DNA from: Microbacterium profundi
GTDB lineage: Bacteria; Actinomycetota; Actinomycetes; Actinomycetales; Microbacteriaceae
Assembly: GCF_000763375.1 (NCBI RefSeq)
Contig: NZ_JPSY01000001.1
Coordinates: 1,798,001 to 1,862,000, forward strand
Direction: 5' to 3'
DNA length: 64,000 nt
Below, piece after piece: positions 42,497 to 51,403 of the stretch. The notes under the pieces are model-generated. The model did not search any database, was not told the DNA's origin, and worked only from the letters and a program-made list of their open reading frames with translations. Position numbers and translations under genes: made by a program. Within the stretch, counting starts at the first letter, position 1. The number at the start of each line of letters is the position of its first letter.

Positions 42497-42604
42497 TCGG
42501 CAGCGTCTGATCAGCAGCATCTGATCGCCAACGCCTGATCGGCAGCGTCTGATCGGCAGCGACTGACCGGCAGCGCCTGATCGCCAACGCCTGATCGGTG
42601 GCGC
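42493..42604. repeat. eight-unit 14-bp tandem repeat
   Basis: Eight consecutive 14-base units of consensus CTGATCGGCAGCGT (variants with GATCAGCAGCAT, GATCGCCAACGC, GACCGGCAGCGC) fill the space between two convergent genes, beginning inside the stop codon of the upstream gene. The GATC in nearly every unit is notable. Two short GATCAG words follow before the ABC gene stop. Confidence 0.88.
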
Positions 42605-42621
42605 CGATCAGTCCTGTCTGA

Positions 42622-44316
42622 TCAGTGCCGCTCGCGGGTGGACTCGTCGTGGTGCGAGTCGCCGTCCTCTGCGTCGGGCTCTGAGTCTCCGCCTTCCGAC
42701 GCCTCGCCGGATGACAGGTCGGGCGCATCATCATCGTCGGATGAAGGATCGCCCGTGAACGCGTCGAAGAACTCGTCGGTCGCATCGGTCACGTCGGAAT
42801 CCTCGCCCGGCTCGGACGACGGTGCGGCCTCGTCGCCTGCGATCGTCACGTCGTCAGCAGCAGCCTCGTCGGGGGCGACGTCGGATGCTGTCTGCTCAGC
42901 GCCGGGAACGACGTCGATGACGCGCGTCGCGTCGAGGTCGATGCTCTCGGCATCCGCCTCATCGCTCGCACCCGTGGACGACGACTCGGGGGCGGGATCG
43001 CTCTCGGCTTCGTCCGCATCGCTGCCGTCAGCGGCCGCTTCATCAGCCGCAGAGCGGGATGACGGGGTGTTGAACAGGCTGGCGACCGCCGCGAGTCCGG
43101 CCATGCCGGGGAGCGGACGGTCCTCGTCGCCCGGTTTCGCCGACGCTTCGACGCGCGCGGCTCGCTCGGAGCGCCTCGTCTCTCCTGCGGCAGGCTCACC
43201 CATCCGAGTGGAGTCACCCGTTGCGTCGCCCTCGGAGTCGGGTTCAGGCGCCTCGGCGTCGGCATCGGCGGGACCGTCGGCCACCTGGTCCTCGAGCTCA
43301 GGAGATGACGTCGCCGGCGACGAAACGGGCTCGGCGGAAGAGCCGAGCGGAAGCTGCTCGTCGTCCTCGTGGGGCATCTCGAAAAGCGCTGGCTCGTTCG
43401 TCGCTGGCTTCTCGACGCGCACGTACCGGTCATTCACGAGATCGAGGAAGACGTCTTCGAGCGTCGGGCCGCGTTGCTGCAGTGTGGTCAGCGCCACACC
43501 GGCACCGGCGGTCACGGCCCCGATCCTGGCGGCATCGCTGCCGCGCACGGTCAGGCCGGAGCGCAGGATCTCGAACTCGAACCCTGCGCCGCGCAGCGCT
43601 TCGGAAAGGGCAGGACGATCCGCGGCGTCGACGACGACGGGTCCGCTGCTGGGGTCTGCGAGGTCTTCCATCGTGCCGGCGAACTTCAGCTCGCCGCGGG
43701 CGATGACGAGGATCTCGTCTGCGGTCTGCTCGACCTCGGACAGCACGTGCGACGACACGAGCACGGTGCGCCCTTCGTCGGCGAGGCCGCGGATGAGGGT
43801 GCGCATCCAGCGGATGCCCTCGGGGTCGAGACCGTTCGCCGGTTCGTCGAGCACGAGCACGCCCGGGTCGCCGATGAGTGCGGTGGCCGCGCTGAGACGC
43901 TGGCGCATGCCGAGCGAGAGGGCTGCGATGCGGGTCTCGACGTCGTCGCCGAGGCCGACGAACGAGATGAGCTCGCCGACGCGCGAGAGTGGGATGCTGT
44001 TCGCCTTGGCCGCGGCGATCAGGTGACGCTCGACAGTGCGACGGGCGCGGAAGCCGGGATTCTCGAGCATCGCCCCGATCACGCGCGCGGGTTCGCGCAG
44101 CTCGGAGAACCGCTTGCCGCCGATCTTGGTCGTACCGATGGTCGGGCGCTCGAGGCCGACCAGCATCCGCAGCGTGGTGGTCTTGCCTGCGCCGTTCGGA
44201 CCGAGGAAGCCCGTCACCACACCGGGGTTGACGCGCGCGGAGAAGTCCGACACTGCGGCGACAGCGCCGAAGCGCTTCGTCACGTGATCGAACTCGATCA
44301 GCTGTCCGTCTGGCAT
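42622..44316 (-). CDS. ABC transporter ATP-binding protein with a long acidic C-terminal tail
   Basis: The first 300 or so of 564 residues are a normal ABC ATPase of the bacitracin/daunorubicin-export type: Walker A GFLGPNGAGKTTTLRMLVG, signature LSLGMRQRLSAA, Walker B LVLDEPANGLDPEG, and a C-terminal domain ending at VNDRYVRVEKPA. The remaining 240 or so residues are Asp/Glu/Ser/Ala-rich with few Lys/Arg and no predicted fold. AAAGG lies before the ATG at 44316. No permease gene is adjacent on this strand; the usual partner may be elsewhere. The tail may be an anchor, regulator or interaction region. Confidence 0.88.
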   Translation of the reverse strand: MPDGQLIEFDHVTKRFGAVAAVSDFSARVNPGVVTGFLGPNGAGKTTTLRMLVGLERPTIGTTKIGGKRFSELREPARVIGAMLENPGFRARRTVERHLIAAAKANSIPLSRVGELISFVGLGDDVETRIAALSLGMRQRLSAATALIGDPGVLVLDEPANGLDPEGIRWMRTLIRGLADEGRTVLVSSHVLSEVEQTADEILVIARGELKFAGTMEDLADPSSGPVVVDAADRPALSEALRGAGFEFEILRSGLTVRGSDAARIGAVTAGAGVALTTLQQRGPTLEDVFLDLVNDRYVRVEKPATNEPALFEMPHEDDEQLPLGSSAEPVSSPATSSPELEDQVADGPADADAEAPEPDSEGDATGDSTRMGEPAAGETRRSERAARVEASAKPGDEDRPLPGMAGLAAVASLFNTPSSRSAADEAAADGSDADEAESDPAPESSSTGASDEADAESIDLDATRVIDVVPGAEQTASDVAPDEAAADDVTIAGDEAAPSSEPGEDSDVTDATDEFFDAFTGDPSSDDDDAPDLSSGEASEGGDSEPDAEDGDSHHDESTRERH

Positions 44317-44415
44317 CCGGGGCCTTTCTGCGATGGGCGTTCTCTCTATCTTGTCGGAAAACACGCAGAATCTCGCGTCGGCACTGTGCAAAGCGTGAAG
44401 AAACAGGCGGGTAAC

Positions 44416-45486
44416 GTGGCATTCGTGACTGACACCACCGCGGCACCCACTGTTCTCGTCCGCACCGAGGGATCACTGGGACGGCTCACTCTGAATCGGC
44501 CGAAGGCGATCAACGCGCTGGATCTCGACATGATCCGTCAGCTCACCGCAGCCCTTGACCGGTGGCGCGACGACACCGACATCGACATCGTCCTCATCGA
44601 CGGGGCCGGTGACCGCGGCCTGTGCGCCGGCGGCGACGTGCGCGGGCTCTACGATCAGATCACCAGCGGGCAGCACCACGGCGTCGGCGACTTCTTCCGC
44701 GCGGAGTACGCGCTGAACCTCATGATCGCGCAGTACCCGAAGACGGTCGTCGCCATCGCCGACGGCATCACGATGGGCGGTGGCATCGGCCTCGCAGGCC
44801 ACGCCGCCGTCCGCATCGTGACCGAGCGCAGCCGCCTGGCGATGCCGGAGACCAGGATCGGATTCACGCCGGATGTCGGCGGCACCTATCTGCTGGGCCG
44901 CGCTCCTGGCCGTATCGGCGAGTACCTCGGTCTCACCGGCAGCACGATGACGGGGGCGGATGCTGTCTACGCCGGTTTCGCGGACTACTACGTGCCCTCC
45001 GCACACCTCGACGAGCTCCGAGAGGCCCTCGGCAAGCGCGCCGACCCGACCAGCCCCTCCGAGCTCGTGCTGCTGTTCGATGAGACCCCTGAGCGATCGG
45101 CCCTCGCGGACGAACGAGCCTGGATCGACGAGGTGTTCTCCGCGGACACGATCGGCGACATCCTGCAGCGACTGTCCGAGCGCACCGAGTCCGCGGCATC
45201 CGATACCGCTGCGACGCTCGCAGAGCTCTCGCCGACCGGGATCGCCGTGACGCTGGACGCCGTCCGCGAGGCGCGCGAGGGCGACCTGCGCGACGCGTTG
45301 ATCGGCGAGTACCGACGCGTGCTCTGGTTCGCCGCCCTCCACCCCGATCTCGTGGAGGGGATCCGTGCGCAGCTGGTCGACAAGGACCGGTCGCCGAGGT
45401 GGCAGCCCGCGACGCTTGCGGAGTTGGAGTCGGATGCCGGCGCCGCTGCCCGCGCGTACTCGCCTCAGGTGCCGCTCTTCGGCTGA
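44416..45486 (+). CDS. 3-hydroxyisobutyryl-CoA hydrolase-like (enoyl-CoA hydratase superfamily)
   Basis: This protein of about 356 residues has the crotonase fold: LTLNRPKAINALDLDMIRQL, then GLCAGGDVRGLYDQ, and METRIGFTPDVGGTYLLGR-type sequence (AMPETRIGFTPDVGGTYLLG). The last is the signature of the HIBCH subgroup, which releases CoA from 3-hydroxyisobutyryl-CoA in valine breakdown. The extra C-terminal region and length also fit. The start is uncertain: GTG 44416 has an AGG eight bases upstream, GTG 44425 is the other good option. It is divergent from the ABC ATPase gene. Confidence 0.85.
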   Translation: MAFVTDTTAAPTVLVRTEGSLGRLTLNRPKAINALDLDMIRQLTAALDRWRDDTDIDIVLIDGAGDRGLCAGGDVRGLYDQITSGQHHGVGDFFRAEYALNLMIAQYPKTVVAIADGITMGGGIGLAGHAAVRIVTERSRLAMPETRIGFTPDVGGTYLLGRAPGRIGEYLGLTGSTMTGADAVYAGFADYYVPSAHLDELREALGKRADPTSPSELVLLFDETPERSALADERAWIDEVFSADTIGDILQRLSERTESAASDTAATLAELSPTGIAVTLDAVREAREGDLRDALIGEYRRVLWFAALHPDLVEGIRAQLVDKDRSPRWQPATLAELESDAGAAARAYSPQVPLFG

Positions 45487-45647
45487 CAAGCGCACCCGGC
45501 CATTGCTGCACGCGGTGCAGAATCCGGCGATGACCAGCGGATCGTTCGCCCTGAGCGGATAATCCTCCTTCGTCGTTTCGAATGTCCGAGCTTCGTGACA
45601 ATCTGTTCTGTGGCACTCGCTGCCACTATCCCCACGAGGACACTTTC

Positions 45648-47375
45648 ATGCTCGGAAAACTCCTAGTCCGCTACCTCTCCAAATATCGATGGCTCCTCGT
45701 CGGCGTCCTGGTCTTCCAGTTCGCCAGCGCCCTCGCCACCCTCTACCTGCCGCGCCTGAACGCCGACATCATCAACAACGGCGTCGCCCAGGCCGACACC
45801 GGCTACATCTGGCGCACCGGCGGATTCATGCTCGTGGTGTCACTCGGTCAGATCGTCTGCTCGATCGTCGCCACCTACTTCGCTGCCAAGGCGGCGATGA
45901 GCGTCGGACGCGACATCCGTGCCGACGTCTTCTCCCGCGTGAACGGTTTCTCCGAACGCGAGGTGTCGCAGTTCGGCGCAGGCTCGCTGATCACCCGTAA
46001 CACGAACGATGTGCAGCAGGTGCAGATGCTGGCGATGATGGGGGCGACGATGTTCGTCACCGCCCCGTTGCTCGCGATCGGCGGAATCATCATGGCCGTG
46101 CAGCAGGACGTCGGGCTCAGCTGGCTGATCGCCGTCTCTGTGCCGGCACTGCTGATCGTCGCCGTGCTCATCATCGGTCGCATGGTTCCACTGTTCCGTC
46201 GCAACCAGAAGCAGCTCGATGCGATCAACCGTGTGATGCGCGAACAGCTCACGGGCGTCAGGGTGGTGCGCGCCTTCGTTCGCGAACCGATCGAAGAAGC
46301 GCGCTTCCGCGAGACGAACACCGAGCTGATGATCCTCGGACGCAAGATCGGCTCGCTCTTCGTGCTGCTCTTCCCCTTGTTCATGCTGATCCTCAACGTC
46401 ACCGTCGTCGGAGTGATCTGGTTCGGCGGCATCGAGATCAATGCGGGCAACGTCGAGGTCGGCACCCTGTTCGCGTTCATGCAGTACATCGGCCAGATCA
46501 TGATGGGCGTGATCATGTCGAGCTTCATGGCGATGATGATCCCGCGCGCGGCCGTTTCGGCCGAGCGCGTCGGCGAAGTGCTCGACGCCGAGTCGAGCAT
46601 GCACCGTCCGGACGACGGCGTCGCCGACTTCAGCGCGCCTGGCACGGTCATTCTCGAAGACGTCGAGTTCACATACCCCGGAGCCGACGCCCCGGTGCTG
46701 TCCGGCGTCTCCTTCGGTGCTGACAAGGGTGAGACGGTCGCGATCGTCGGCTCCACCGGTGCCGGCAAGACCACGCTCGTCTCATTGATCCCGAGACTGT
46801 TCGACGTCACGGGCGGCGCAGTGCGCGTCAACGGGACTGATGTGCGTGAAGCCGACGTCGACGCGCTGTGGAAGACCATCGGCCTGGTGCCGCAACGACC
46901 GTTCCTGTTCACCGGAACAGTGGCGTCGAACCTGCGCTACGGCCGCGAGGAGGCCACGGACGAAGAGCTGTGGCATGCGCTCGAGATCGCACAGGGTCGC
47001 GACTTCGTCGAGGAGATGCCTGATGGCCTCGAGTCGCGCATCGCCCAGGGCGGCACGAACGTCTCCGGCGGGCAGCGCCAGCGTCTCGCGATCGCCAGAG
47101 CGATCGTGCACCAGCCGGACATCCTCATCTTCGACGACTCGTTCTCGGCACTCGACCTCACGACGGACGCGAGGCTGAGACAGGCCCTGTGGCGTGAACT
47201 GCCAGAGGTGACGAAGATCGTCGTCGCGCAGCGCGTCTCGAGCATCATGGACGCCGATCGCATCGTGGTCCTCGATGGCGGCACCATGGTCGGCGTCGGC
47301 ACGCATGACGAGCTGCTCGCCACCAATGACACCTATCGAGAGATCGTCGAATCGCAGCTGGGGGTGGACGCATGA
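45648..47375 (+). CDS. ABC exporter subunit with degenerate ATP site (membrane plus ATPase)
   Basis: This 575-residue half-transporter has six membrane helices (residues about 15-310) and an ATPase domain: Walker A VGSTGAGKTTLVS (about 367), signature NVSGGQRQRLA (about 471) and Walker B ILIFDDSFSALD (about 492). The catalytic Glu after Walker B is Asp here, as in the inactive half of heterodimeric exporters. GAGGA lies before the ATG at 45648. The second half-transporter overlaps by ATGA. Together they should export a lipid, peptide or drug, substrate unknown. Confidence 0.92.
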   Translation: MLGKLLVRYLSKYRWLLVGVLVFQFASALATLYLPRLNADIINNGVAQADTGYIWRTGGFMLVVSLGQIVCSIVATYFAAKAAMSVGRDIRADVFSRVNGFSEREVSQFGAGSLITRNTNDVQQVQMLAMMGATMFVTAPLLAIGGIIMAVQQDVGLSWLIAVSVPALLIVAVLIIGRMVPLFRRNQKQLDAINRVMREQLTGVRVVRAFVREPIEEARFRETNTELMILGRKIGSLFVLLFPLFMLILNVTVVGVIWFGGIEINAGNVEVGTLFAFMQYIGQIMMGVIMSSFMAMMIPRAAVSAERVGEVLDAESSMHRPDDGVADFSAPGTVILEDVEFTYPGADAPVLSGVSFGADKGETVAIVGSTGAGKTTLVSLIPRLFDVTGGAVRVNGTDVREADVDALWKTIGLVPQRPFLFTGTVASNLRYGREEATDEELWHALEIAQGRDFVEEMPDGLESRIAQGGTNVSGGQRQRLAIARAIVHQPDILIFDDSFSALDLTTDARLRQALWRELPEVTKIVVAQRVSSIMDADRIVVLDGGTMVGVGTHDELLATNDTYREIVESQLGVDA

Positions 47376-49516
47376 GTTCGCGAGACAAGTCGGTCACTGA
47401 GCCTGTCGAAGTGTCAGTGACCGGGCTCACCGCAGAAGAGCAGTATGAAGCCGAGCTCGCCGACGCGGCGCGTCTGGATGCCGGAGGGTGGGACGCCCCC
47501 GCCCCTGGCAAGGCCGACAACTTCGGCAAGAGCTTCGGCCGGATGATCGGTCTGCTGAAGCCCTCCGCACTCTGGTTCGTCTTCGTGTCGATCCTCGGTG
47601 CGATCGGAGTCGTGCTGACTGTCGCTGCACCGAAGGTGCTGGGCGAGGCCACCAACATCATCTACGAGGGCTTCATCTCGAAGACGCTCGGAGACAGCGG
47701 CGTTCCTGCCGGTACATCGCAGGAGCAGGTCATCGAGCTCCTGCGGTCGCAGGGTCAAGATGACTTCGCGAACATGGTCGCGGCATTCACCGACTTCCAG
47801 GTCGGCGCGGGCATCGACTTCGAGCGACTGCGTTGGATCATCGTCGCCGTGCTCGCGATCTACGTCGGCGCCGCATTGCTGACCTGGATCCAGGGCTACG
47901 TCATCAACGTCATCATGGTGCGAACGATGTGGCGCCTGCGTGAATCGGTCGAAGCGAAGATCAACCGTCTGCCGCTGTCGTACTTCGACAAGGTGCAGCG
48001 CGGAGAGCTGATCTCGCGTGTCACGAACGACATCGACAACATCACCACCGCGATGCAGCAGTCCCTCTCGGGTGCACTGACATCGGTGCTCACCGTCGTC
48101 GGCGTGCTGGTGATGATGTTCTCCATCTCGTGGCAGCTGGCCCTCGTGGCCCTCGTCGCGTTGCCCCTCATGGGCGTCATCTTCGGCGTCATCGGTCCGC
48201 GCTCGCAGAAGGCCTTCGGCTCGCAGTGGCGCAAGGTCGGTCGCCTGAACGCATGGGTGGAGGAGGCGTTCTCCGGTCACGCGCTGGTGAAGGTCTACGG
48301 CCGTGAGAAGGATGCACTCGACAAGTTCCAGGTCGAGAACGAAGAGCTGTTCCAGGCGAGCTTCAAGGCGCAGTTCCTGTCAGGCATCATCATGCCCGCC
48401 ATGACCTTCGTCGGCAGCCTGACCTATGTCGGCATCGCCGTTCTCGGAGGCCTGATGGTCGCGAGCGGTCAGCTTCGCCTCGGCGACGTGCAGGCGTTCA
48501 TCCAGTACTCGCAGCAGTTCACGCAGCCGCTGAGCGAGCTGGGCGGCATGGCGGCCGTGGTGCAGTCCGGCACCGCTTCGGCCGAGCGGGTGTTCGACTT
48601 CCTCGACGCCGATGAGCAGGACCCTGACGCCGCGGATGCACCCGCCCTCGTCGAGGGCAAGGGTGTCATCGAGTTCGAGAACGTCTCGTTCTCGTATACG
48701 CCGGAGCGTCCGCTCATCAACGACCTGTCGTTCCGAGTGGAGCCGGGTCAGACGGTCGCGATCGTGGGGCCGACCGGTGCAGGCAAGACGACGCTGGTGA
48801 ACCTCATCATGCGCTTCTACGAGCTCAGCGGCGGCCGCATCCTGCTCGACGGTCAGGACATCTCCAAGGCGACCCGGTCCGAGCTGCGCTCGCGCACCGG
48901 AATGGTGCTGCAGGACCCGTGGCTCTTCGCCGGTTCCATCCTGGAGAACATCAGGTACGGCCGTGCGTCGGCGACCGATGAAGAGGTGCTGGAGGCGGCG
49001 AAGGCGACCTACGTCGACCGCTTCGTGCATGCGCTTCCCGACGGCTACGAGACGGTCCTCGAAGAAGATGCGGCGAACGTCTCGGCCGGCGAGCGTCAGC
49101 TCATCACGATCGCGCGAGCGTTCGTGGCGAAGCCGTCGATCCTCATCCTCGACGAGGCGACGAGCGCCGTCGACACCCGCACCGAGCTGCTGCTGCAGCA
49201 CGCGATGGCAGCGCTGCGACAGGGACGCACCTCGTTCGTGATCGCGCACCGCCTGTCGACCATCCGCGACGCCGACCTCATCCTCGTGATGGAGCACGGC
49301 GACATCGTGGAGAAGGGCTCGCACGATGAGCTCATCGCCGCGCAGGGTGCGTACTGGCGGCTGTACCAGTCGCAGTTCGAGCAGGCCGCGACCGACATCG
49401 ATGCCGAGGAGGCCATGACCGGCACGACCCCCGTGGTCGTCACCGGGGATGCCGAGCCGGACGCCGTTCCAGCAGGCGTGGCCGATGTCGACGCCGAGGA
49501 GTCGACGGGCCTCTGA
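47372..49516 (+). CDS. ABC exporter subunit with canonical Walker B (membrane plus ATPase)
   Basis: This 714-residue half-transporter has an extended N-terminus, six membrane helices with a large loop after helix 1 (about residues 90-150), and an ATPase domain: Walker A VGPTGAGKTTLVN (about 465), signature NVSAGERQLITIARA (about 570) and Walker B ILDEATSAVD with the catalytic Glu. The signature is SAGERQ rather than SGGQ. It pairs with the preceding subunit. Residues 7-13 (SVTEPVEVSV) are encoded by a copy of the dispersed repeat. The last 45 residues are acidic. Confidence 0.92.
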   Translation: MSSRDKSVTEPVEVSVTGLTAEEQYEAELADAARLDAGGWDAPAPGKADNFGKSFGRMIGLLKPSALWFVFVSILGAIGVVLTVAAPKVLGEATNIIYEGFISKTLGDSGVPAGTSQEQVIELLRSQGQDDFANMVAAFTDFQVGAGIDFERLRWIIVAVLAIYVGAALLTWIQGYVINVIMVRTMWRLRESVEAKINRLPLSYFDKVQRGELISRVTNDIDNITTAMQQSLSGALTSVLTVVGVLVMMFSISWQLALVALVALPLMGVIFGVIGPRSQKAFGSQWRKVGRLNAWVEEAFSGHALVKVYGREKDALDKFQVENEELFQASFKAQFLSGIIMPAMTFVGSLTYVGIAVLGGLMVASGQLRLGDVQAFIQYSQQFTQPLSELGGMAAVVQSGTASAERVFDFLDADEQDPDAADAPALVEGKGVIEFENVSFSYTPERPLINDLSFRVEPGQTVAIVGPTGAGKTTLVNLIMRFYELSGGRILLDGQDISKATRSELRSRTGMVLQDPWLFAGSILENIRYGRASATDEEVLEAAKATYVDRFVHALPDGYETVLEEDAANVSAGERQLITIARAFVAKPSILILDEATSAVDTRTELLLQHAMAALRQGRTSFVIAHRLSTIRDADLILVMEHGDIVEKGSHDELIAAQGAYWRLYQSQFEQAATDIDAEEAMTGTTPVVVTGDAEPDAVPAGVADVDAEESTGL
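47391..47422 (+). repeat. dispersed repeat copy inside the ABC exporter gene
   Basis: CACTGAGCCTGTCGAAGTG lies within GGTCACTGA..TCAGTGACC, which are perfect 9-base inverted arms, so the element can form a hairpin. The same long form occurs three times at 57216-57315. It encodes the N-terminal SVTEPVEVSVTG of the transporter. Confidence 0.85.
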
Positions 49517-49541
49517 TCTCGGTGTTGTGGCCGGCTGCGTG

Positions 49542-51197
49542 TCAGTCGGCCACGACCCCGAGAAGTTCGAGCGGGTGCGTCAGACGCCACCACGGACTCG
49601 GGCCGGGCAGCGCATCTGAGAACGATACGCCGATCTCGACGGCATCCAGCGGGCCGCTCACGCTGAGCGTGCCCGCCTCGTCGCCGGCGTCACGCTGCTC
49701 GCCGAGAGCGAGCGTCGCGCCGGCGCTGGCGGCAGCCCCGTTCCACAGCAGCACCGTCGCGTCTTCGTCCGTGACGAGATCGACGTTCGCACCCCACAGC
49801 GTGTCGACCGTGCCGACGACCGTCCCGGCCGGAACCGCAGGTGCCATGGTCTCGAGTGCGGTCTCGGCATCGGCGAACAGGGAACGGGTCACGGCGAGAC
49901 GCTCCTCGTCATCGCCCTGATTCAGCACGGCGGCGTAGAGATGCACGGTGGTGTCGCCGACAGTGACATCCTTCGCGGTGAGCATGCTCCACCCCACGAG
50001 GGTTCCTGTCTTGATGCCAACGACACCAGGGTCCGCGAGCATCCCGTTCGTGTTCGTGACGACGCCGGCACCCGGGATGTCGGTGCTGACCGTTCCGACG
50101 ATCTCCGCGAACACCGGGTTCTGCATCGCGCGCTCGCCGAGCTGCAGCAGGGCTTCGGGAGTGGCGACGTTGCCCTCATCGAAGCCCGACGGTGTCACGA
50201 TCGTGATGCCGGAGAGCCCGCGGTCGGCAAGCCACGTCGCCGCGGCGTCCGCGAAGCTGGCATCTGAGCCCCAGATGTCGCGGGCCAGGCGATCGACGTA
50301 GTTGTTCGCCGAACCGAGCAGCGTTCCCTGCAGCATCTGGTACTCGGTGAGCACTCCGCCGACCGGCACGTCCAGCGCCGACTGATCTGCACGGCGGTAG
50401 TCCCAGTACTCGACGTTGTCGCTGTAGCTGAACGCGAACTCGGGTCCCTGTTCACCGAGCTGAAGCGGCATCCGATCCAGCACCATCAGGGCTGTGACCA
50501 CCTTCGTCACGCTGGCGATCGAAACGGCATCCGCAGAGGACGCCACCGATGAGATCCCTGCGATCCCTACGCCCGCGCTGCCGGCGGCCGGCCACGCGGG
50601 AGCCGCGACCTGCGCGGCGACCGTCTCGAACTCGGCGGCCTCGACGATCGGGGGCACCTCGTGCAGTGGCCACAGGAGCACGGTCGCCGCATACGCCAGC
50701 ACCAGGGCGGCGACGGCGCCGATCGGCACCAGCCAGCGCGCCCGCAGCAGCGTCGGGTGCAGTCGCGCATCGGCAAGCAGATCCGGACCGGCCTCTCGCA
50801 TCGTTATCTGATCGAGATCGGCAGGTCGGGTGCTCTCTTCCACGGTGTCGACATCGAGCCAGGCGAAGGCGGTCGCCGTCTGGCTCTCGTCGGCCCACCG
50901 CACCGTGGAAGCGGCGGATGCCGCGGGTTCGTCGAGATCGATGTCGGCATCCGACGCAGCCGCCGCGTCGACGTCATCGACCGAGAAGTCTGCGGGAACG
51001 GGCGCGATCGTCTGCTCGTGCGCGGTTTCCCGGGCATCCTCAGCGGACTCGACGTCGACAGCATCCGGATCTGATGCGTTCGCGTCGTCGTTGAAGGGCG
51101 GGGCCGGCGGGCTCACGGTGTCGGTCGCGCCGGTGGCCGCGCGAAACTCACGCCGGGTGAGAGCCCCGGTCTCGGGCGTCGCGTCTTCAATGGTCAC
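49542..51197 (-). CDS. D-alanyl-D-alanine carboxypeptidase (PBP5-like) with acidic cytoplasmic N-terminus
   Basis: Residues 1-150 of 551 are an acidic, Ala/Asp/Glu-rich region without a clear fold. One membrane helix follows (about 155-176, LVPIGAVAALVLAYAATVLL), then an extracytoplasmic peptidase S11 domain with SxxK in IASVTKVVTAL (Ser 229, Lys 232), SxN in GSANNYVDRL and KTG in GIKTGTLVG. It should remove the terminal D-Ala of peptidoglycan stem peptides. The start is GTG at 51197. The N-terminal region is unusual for PBP5 proteins, which normally begin with a signal peptide. Confidence 0.9.
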   Translation of the reverse strand: MTIEDATPETGALTRREFRAATGATDTVSPPAPPFNDDANASDPDAVDVESAEDARETAHEQTIAPVPADFSVDDVDAAAASDADIDLDEPAASAASTVRWADESQTATAFAWLDVDTVEESTRPADLDQITMREAGPDLLADARLHPTLLRARWLVPIGAVAALVLAYAATVLLWPLHEVPPIVEAAEFETVAAQVAAPAWPAAGSAGVGIAGISSVASSADAVSIASVTKVVTALMVLDRMPLQLGEQGPEFAFSYSDNVEYWDYRRADQSALDVPVGGVLTEYQMLQGTLLGSANNYVDRLARDIWGSDASFADAAATWLADRGLSGITIVTPSGFDEGNVATPEALLQLGERAMQNPVFAEIVGTVSTDIPGAGVVTNTNGMLADPGVVGIKTGTLVGWSMLTAKDVTVGDTTVHLYAAVLNQGDDEERLAVTRSLFADAETALETMAPAVPAGTVVGTVDTLWGANVDLVTDEDATVLLWNGAAASAGATLALGEQRDAGDEAGTLSVSGPLDAVEIGVSFSDALPGPSPWWRLTHPLELLGVVAD

Positions 51198-51307
51198 CTG
51201 TTCACGCTACCGAATCCGGTGCCATGCCGCGCGTGCGCGCCGTCCACGGATCGTCGCCGGTGCGCGTCGGTGCGGGTGTTCTGGAACCTGAGTATGATCG
51301 TCAGCAC

Positions 51308-51396
51308 AACCACGGGAGTCCGGCGAGCCGGGCTGAGAGGGAGCGACAAGCGCTTCGACCGTCGAACCTGATCTGGGTCATGCCAGCGCAGGGAGG
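51308..51396 (+). ncRNA. TPP riboswitch (THI element)
   Basis: The conserved parts are all present in order: CCACGGGAGTCC, GGGCTGAGAGGGA, and CCTGATCTGGGTCATGCCAG followed by CGCAGGGAGGAG. The last stretch contains the ribosome binding site of the gene at 51404, so thiamine pyrophosphate binding should block translation directly. It controls the YkoE-YkoD-YkoC-like transporter operon. Confidence 0.95.
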
Positions 51397-51403
51397 AGTT
51401 CAA

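Noticed and set aside
42493..42604. Possible CRISPR array or ori-type iterons
   Set aside because: The 14-bp units are directly adjacent without spacers and no replication gene is nearby.
43369..44415. N-terminal extension of the hydratase-family gene into the ABC ATPase region
   Set aside because: It is antisense to the ABC ATPase coding region; the crotonase fold begins after GTG 44416 or 44425.
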